Shown here piece by piece: positions 21,201-26,695 of a DNA stretch of 26,695 nt. Position 1 is the stretch's first letter, and every line of letters starts with the position of its first letter. The translations under genes were made by a program, and so were the position numbers. Below the pieces are notes generated by a model. That model ran no database searches. It was given only the letters and a program-made list of their open reading frames with translations, and was not told the origin of the DNA. Source of the DNA: Dinochytrium kinnereticum (Eukaryota; Chytridiomycota; Chytridiomycetes; Chytridiales; Chytridiaceae); the NCBI GenBank assembly GCA_027604005.1, contig JADGJT010000323.1, positions 1 through 26,695 of the forward strand, in the 5' to 3' direction.

Positions 21201-24200
21201 TTTCTTCTCTATGGTGAAGGATCAATGGGTAGAACCTCATTACTCGGAAAGGCTCTGCAGAAATTTGTGCAAAAGGCATTGGACACCACTTGGTGCATCA
21301 ACCACTATGGGAATGCGGGTTCAGGTATTAGCCGAGGTGAAAGCCCTCTACCACCGTTTTCAAGTCAGATAGAAAAGAGCGCATCCATTGGAGCTTCATT
21401 ATCGACACCCTCGCTTGCCATGCAGGCTAACTTCAGGAGGAGAAAATCAGTAGCTTCCATTATCAGACCTGTTGCCATCGCTCGCATTGCAGGGTTGACC
21501 CCTGAATCATCGTCACCAGCTGGCCTCATGTCTTCCCTCACTCGCCAGATATGCGCGGCATACAACGTGGCTGTTGACGACAATGATGAGATTAACGTTG
21601 AAGTGTTCCGTGAGGCACTTCGACTGGCATCCGCAGAAAGGCCGTTGATCATTGTGATCGCTAAAGTGGATCGTCTGCCTTGCACTGGACCCACGACCCT
21701 CAGATTATCGTGGTTAATTGATTCTATCCCTCCTTATGTTCGCATAGTTCTATCAACTCGAGAAGAGAAGAAGAAATGGGGAGCTTTTGGATTTATTCAG
21801 GAACGGATCACTCTGGCCATTCCAGGTCTTCTTAGTGCTGCTGCAAAGGCTTCCGGACTTCCGCAACTCGATTCAGATGCTTCCAATATGACTGAGCAGT
21901 TTATGCTGAGGACGGGAGAATTGATCTTACCTGTCGTGAAAGCATCGATCAAGAAGTGGATGGACTGTGATGGGCGGAAGCTTAAACAGGAGCAAATTGA
22001 CGCCATTACAAAAGCTTACCAGAGCTCGTCGCCGACCGACAGTGGGGCCTTGTGCATTCGGATGTTGAAAAAGCTTTACAATATCTCAAAGAAATGGAAA
22101 TCGTCAGATCCATCTGTTTCTGCCGTCTTCCCAAAAACGTTATCGGAGGCTTTCCAGAATGTGTTGAAGGGATGGGAGGAGACGAATGGGAAAGTTTTTA
22201 CTAAGGCTGCAATGTCGCTGCTCATGTTATCTCGAGATGGTTTGACTCACTCAGAGTTAGAGGATTTGCTCTCCCTAGACGATGACGTTCTTTTGGAATG
22301 CTACCAGGTTTGAAGTCATTTACTGCCTTCTTATAGGATTAATGTTTCTACAGCTCGTGGAGACTCCGAGAATGCGGATACCGCCTTACTATCTAACAAG
22401 GTTCCTCGCCACTATCTCAGAAAGTGTGGTTCGAAGAAGCAGTTGGGGGGGCGAGCTTCTTTCTTTTCCAGCGGACCTAGATTTAAAGTCAGCCGCCCAA
22501 GAGCGGTACCTTGATGAAATCGGGAGGGGCAAATACCTCGAGTTGCTATCCCAATACTTTTTAGGGACTTTTTACGAAGGCAAGCCATTCTTCCGACCAA
22601 GTGTTGGGGGGGAATTGGTTCCGCTTTTCACGGAGCGAAATATTCTTCCCATGCCAACAAGGCTACCCCTTGCCCCATGCGGTTTAGAAGCAAAGTCAGA
22701 GGGGCTATGGAATGTGAGGAAGATTCGTGAGCTGCCTCGGCTGCTGGCAAAGGTTGGTGCTTGGAAAGTTTTGGCGATGCTTTTTGAGGATCTTGACATG
22801 CTGTATGGATTCAGAGAGTCACTGGTGAGATGCTCTTTTTTTTTTTTGTGATTGCGGGCATTAATTTTTTTCTTATAGTCGACGCCTAGAGCGATAGAAG
22901 ATGTTTATCACTTGCTTTGCATTGGATCGCGAGAAGGGAGCCTTGAGTTTGAATTGGTTGCTTCAAAGCTGGAATCTTTGTTTGACTTTCTAACTTGGAT
23001 ACGATACTTTCTGTCCATCACACCAGTCAGTCTTCAACGAATGGTGGTGTATGAGCAGCTGTTACGACTTCCTCCCTCCCTCTCGCCAGTCAAAACGGAA
23101 GATGGCTTGGCTAAAGCTTTAAGCTTCTCTAGGTGGTCTGGGTTTGAGAGAATGGAGAAGTCTGGTCTCGGGCCCTTTCAATGCGATCCAATGTGGTACC
23201 CCGAGCTCAGATGCCCCAATTCCTCTCAGCGCAGTCTTTCGGAGGATAATATGAGGTTTCCCGAGTCTCACATATCTCCTCACCTCAAACCCTCTCTCTC
23301 GCATGATGCTCGCTTTAAATTTATGATTCAGAGTACTAGAGACTGTAACTTTTATGGGCATAAGGATGAAGGGGCTGTTTGGAGACGACCTTGTCTCAGG
23401 CCATACACATCTTTCCTTCATCGTCGTCATGTTCTCCTTACGGCATCTCCGGATGGGAGGTACCTCGCCTCTCTTTGCGCCAACGGCAATGTGAAGGTTT
23501 ACGACAGCACCACATACACTGAACTTTGGACTTTTACGAGCACGGGGCGTGTCACTGCCTTTAGTTTCCAACCAGACTCTAAAAACTGCGAGTATCTTCT
23601 TACAGCTGGTAGCGGTGGCGTGACTCGATGGTCTCTGAAGAAGGGATTATCCACTTGTACCATTGTCGGGAAGAAGAACGGGATAAGCTCCAACGCTGTA
23701 AGCTGCGGATTTGTTGCGGACAATCGTGAGAGAACATATTGTCGAGCCTATGCTCTCTTTGTTACTGGGTACTTGGTAATCTGGGATCTAGAAACAGGAG
23801 GTGTCCTAAAATCTATGGCGCCCGATGAAGACGATGATGAGTTTTTCTCCTATGGATCTGCCTGTGTGTCCAATAATGGGAGATACCTCCTCTTTGGGTC
23901 CCGAATGATTAAGATCTATCAGTGCTCGTCGTTGGTGTCGTTTTGGTCTCAACAGCTTTTTAACCGTAAAGCCGTCGATCTTCGTATGCACAGGATCACT
24001 CACCTTCGCTTCTCCGATGACAACTCATCGTTCTACGTTGTCAGTAATTTTGGTAACAAAGATAATGAGTTGCCAGATCCCAAGGCGGAGGTAGAGTGGA
24101 GAGGTATCGTTCAGAGATGGGAGTTTCAATCGAAATCATCGCGTATTCTCAGCAGGCTTGGAACGCGGGCGACTTCCATCTCTGTGTCATCGGATAACCG

Positions 24201-26682
24201 GCTACTTGCAATTGGTAGTGAGGATGGAAACGTTGATATCTTGAATGCTTTTTCAGGGACACGTATTGCGACTGAGGCATTTGCGCACACGATTTCGTCA
24301 GTGGTGTTTATGACGGAGCATTGTGATTTAACACCAAAGGAATCAGATAACATAGAATCCTATTATTACAAACGACGGAGCTCGTGGATTGGAGTTGGGA
24401 GTGAAGAGCTTATAGACTCGGCAAGGCTGACTGGCTCGTCAATGCCTACCACCTATAGACTCTGCACGGGATCCATTGACGGAATGATTCGTATATTAGG
24501 TATTCAGAGTGATCCTGAAGGATGCCCGCGGTCTCCTATATCGGCGGCGAGGCTCTCCCATGATGGAAAATACGTTATTCTCGCAGGAGGAGGCGAATCC
24601 GACAACTTAAATGCACTCCCGTCTTGTTTTATGCATGGCCCGAGGTCAGAGAGTAAGGCCGATTCTTTTAGAAACCGCCTTGCCAGCACGGCCATCATGC
24701 ATCACCAGGAGAGCCTTGAGCTCATCAATGACCTTGTGCTTGGAGCTTCGACCATGAGAACAAAGAGTGAGATGGCTTGGGAGGCCTCTAGTGTTAGCCT
24801 CACAGCGGGGCCAAGACAGGGGAGGTCCATGTCAACCGTGAGCACAAAAGAAGACCTTGAGAAGATGAAGCGATCCAAAAGCGCTATCAACTCTGTCGCT
24901 AGTACCAAACCATCTTCGCCGATCCCACAGGACGACGATCTACCAGTAGCACACCTTGGAGTTTCTAAAGACGATAAAGTAAGCTCGCAGCTATCCATGT
25001 ACGATCTTAATATGCGACCTGTGGAAACAACGCTTGTCTCTCTCTATGATGTTGGCTCTGCTCGTCAGATTTGCTCGTTCACAACACGAGGTGATATCAT
25101 TTGGTGTGATTTTGAGAGGGATACGGATGGATCAATTCGCGCAATCGTCACTGGAGACCGATCTGGAACTGTGAGGTTTTGGTGCGTGGGGCCTCATCTC
25201 AATGGCGAAGATGGGTTGATTAGAGGATTGGAAAACACGCTGCTTGATGTTCAGGTTGAGGTGTTTGAGATGAAGGTTGTTGACGGGCCAACGACTGATT
25301 TGGTTGTTGGGTATTCGCTGAATCGAGCGAATTCTACGCTGGCCGTTGCCCTGACATTTGACCCTATCGATGTCAAGAACCTCCCCGAGGGCGCCAATAT
25401 TGATAGCCAAACCACCACCGGACTGATCACAATGGTGGACTTTTGGGACTTTGACACTGGTCAGAAGATTGATCATTTGAGCACAAGCGTTGACGCGCTC
25501 CCTTGCATTATCGGCTCACAAGCCAACCCCCTCCTCTCTCTCTCCTGGAGTCTGCCATCTGAAGACATCACGCGATTTCATTCCGTTCACTTCGATAACA
25601 ACGTCGTGAGCCAACCGTCAGCTCTGGGGATTGGTCCGACCAGATTGTTCATTCGCACAGATATGGACACGCAAACGAGTCTTCCTGTGACAAAGATAAT
25701 TGAGCATTGCGTTGGGTCGGATGCGGCTGCGAGATGCACTGCATCATGCCAGAGCCGGCATGATCCAAGAGTTATTTTGGTTGCGTTTGGGGATGTCATT
25801 TGCTGGATTTGTGAGGAGAGGTTTCCAGTGGTTAAGATCCCGCAGGAGATTGAGGGTGGGGGTTCAGGGGAAAAGAAGGAAAGGGGGAGTAAGGTTGAAA
25901 GAGATAGCCGGTCGGAGAAGGGAGAGGCTGGACAGGTTGGGGTAGAGAAGGAGAGAAGGAAGAGTGAAAAGAATGAGGAGACTGTGCAGGCGAATGAGAA
26001 TATTAAGACGCTAGCAGATGTGGTTCCGAATGGGGGAATGGAAGTGGCTTTGAATGAGGTGGCTATGGTCGACGGTGCAGACGCGATTGAGAATACTGGG
26101 ATAGGGCGTATAGCAGGAGATGCTGAAATCGCTATTACCAAAGCCGAAATTATAGACGGAGCAGTCAAGGAAGAGACGACGATACAAATAGGCCTACCAA
26201 CAGAACTCACTCAAAACTTCATTATAGAGCCTACGCCGAATGGGGAGGATGTAGCAAACCCTGACCCTATCACCCTTCCACCCTCCGCCAATCCTCTATC
26301 CCTTCTAGAAGCCCAAAGCCCTACCGACTACTGCCGCATCCGTCGTATTGTATCCCCACACGGAGAATCCGTGATAGGCCTCCACCATCTCAAAGGCAAA
26401 AAAGTCGATGCAGTCCTCGCAGCCACCGATGCAGGCACCTTAACCGTCTATGACTTGACCCTTCCCGCGCAGTGGTCAGGGATTGAGTTTGTCAACACTC
26501 AGGAGATTCAAGAGGACTGCACTGTTGTCGCCATATGGCACGCTCGGACGCCGTTGCTTGGGATGCAGGTTGTTGAGGTTGAGAGTATTGGGCACGGGAA
26601 TTTGGATGGGGAAAAGGGAAGGTGGAAGGTGGTTGTGTGGGGACGGAACGGGTTTTCGGCGGTTCTATCCTTACAGCTGTGA
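18264..26682 (+). CDS. CFAP97-DUF4062-NACHT-WD40 fusion protein (degenerate STAND NTPase)
   Basis: Exons 18264-19010, 19081-19887, 19949-20038, 20129-20469, 20542-20899, 20961-22307, 22354-22824, 22879-26682; 2654 aa. Residues 56-71 are an Asp/His tract. Residues about 128-285 match the CFAP97/Hemingway (KIAA1430) domain: NKLLQKKWDSV, VDTAPPKKYSHL, ENKNLLRRI, then YLQNISRFP. A Pro/Lys-rich linker follows (about 290-490). Residues about 492-545 resemble DUF4062 of TEP1/NWD1-type proteins (VKVYLSSLPDEMTVERER, then GLEFRMVDMKWG). The NACHT-type core has Walker A GEGSMGRTS (866-874, Arg872 for Lys) and Walker B VIAKVDRL (Ala1015 for the first Asp, Asp1018 kept), then LSWLIDSIPPYVRIVLST. WD40-like repeats run about 1560-2580, interrupted by a Lys/Glu-rich segment (about 2375-2430). 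A flagellar or basal-body scaffold is inferred. The start is the only ATG before the conserved region in this frame. Confidence 0.85.
18424..18478 (+). repeat. GAC/CAC triplet tract coding Asp/His-rich segment
   Basis: GAC and CAC triplets encode DDDY followed by alternating Asp-His and then five Asp (about residues 57-71) near the N-terminus of the fusion protein. It is a low-complexity tract prone to length change. Confidence 0.8.
21213..21239 (+). other. Walker A (P-loop) site with Lys to Arg change
   Basis: Codons GGT GAA GGA TCA ATG GGT AGA ACC TCA encode GEGSMGRTS (residues 866-874). The family pattern is GxxxxGK[ST]. AGA (Arg) stands where the phosphate-binding Lys is expected. The flanking hydrophobic strand (FLLY) and helix (LLGKAL) are normal. 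Confidence 0.85.
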
Positions 26683-26695
26683 GAGAGGGGGGCCA
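26532..26695. repeat. Right arm of terminal inverted repeat
   Basis: Partner of the arm at 1-164, in inverted orientation. It contains the last codons of the 18264-26682 gene, its TGA stop at 26680-26682 and 13 bases of downstream sequence. The outermost 77 bases match the left arm perfectly. The inner part differs at four positions before similarity ends. Confidence 0.95.

Noticed and set aside
25587..26210. 207-codon minus-strand frame inside the WD40 exon
   Set aside because: It is Ser/Ile/Pro-rich antisense of a Glu/Lys-rich coding region, and the sense frame has clear WD40 similarity.

Overview
The window looks like nuclear DNA of a zoosporic (flagellated) fungus, most likely a chytrid. 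Seven protein-coding genes are broken by short GT-AG introns (50-366 nt, donors mostly GTGAGT/GTAAGT-like, C/T-rich tracts before AG). The gene set is eukaryotic and partly fungal: a fused proton-translocating transhydrogenase, a FYVE-RING protein of Pib1/ZNRF type, an ankyrin-DysF protein, and a protein with a CFAP97/Hemingway flagellar domain. I saw no tRNA, rRNA, CRISPR array or transposon. The taxon is an inference from gene content.

Layout: 1-164, an inverted, slightly diverged copy of the 3' end of the last gene. 951-1927 (+), EIF1AD-like RNA-binding protein, 2 exons. 1928-3119, repeat-rich intergenic and promoter DNA. 3120-7871 (+), mitochondrial NAD(P) transhydrogenase NNT, 11 exons, 1068 aa. 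8468-10871 (+), ankyrin-repeat/DysF protein, 6 exons, 605 aa. 10989-12560 (+), FYVE-RING E3 ligase, 3 exons, 463 aa. 13151-15073 (-), mitochondrial acetyl-CoA acetyltransferase, 7 exons, 411 aa. 15737-17685 (+), two-pass membrane protein with a Cache-like outer domain and no visible output domain, 6 exons, 491 aa. 18264-26682 (+), a 2654-aa protein joining a CFAP97 domain to a DUF4062-like segment, a NACHT-type STAND NTPase and WD40 repeats, 8 exons. All seven exon chains were built by hand from splice sites and protein similarity, and each adds up to an open frame.

Two genes serve mitochondrial metabolism (NNT for NADPH, thiolase for acetyl-CoA/acetoacetyl-CoA). The adjacent ankyrin-DysF and FYVE-RING genes point to membrane or endosome identity. 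The thiolase and Cache genes are divergent and may share a promoter.

The most interesting item is the last gene. A flagellar CFAP97 domain is fused to a NACHT-WD40 STAND protein whose Walker A lysine is arginine and whose first Walker B aspartate is alanine. Its 3' end is duplicated, inverted, at the opposite end of the window. The duplicate is perfect for exactly 77 bases and then diverges, which looks like an assembly-graph break at a paralogous copy.
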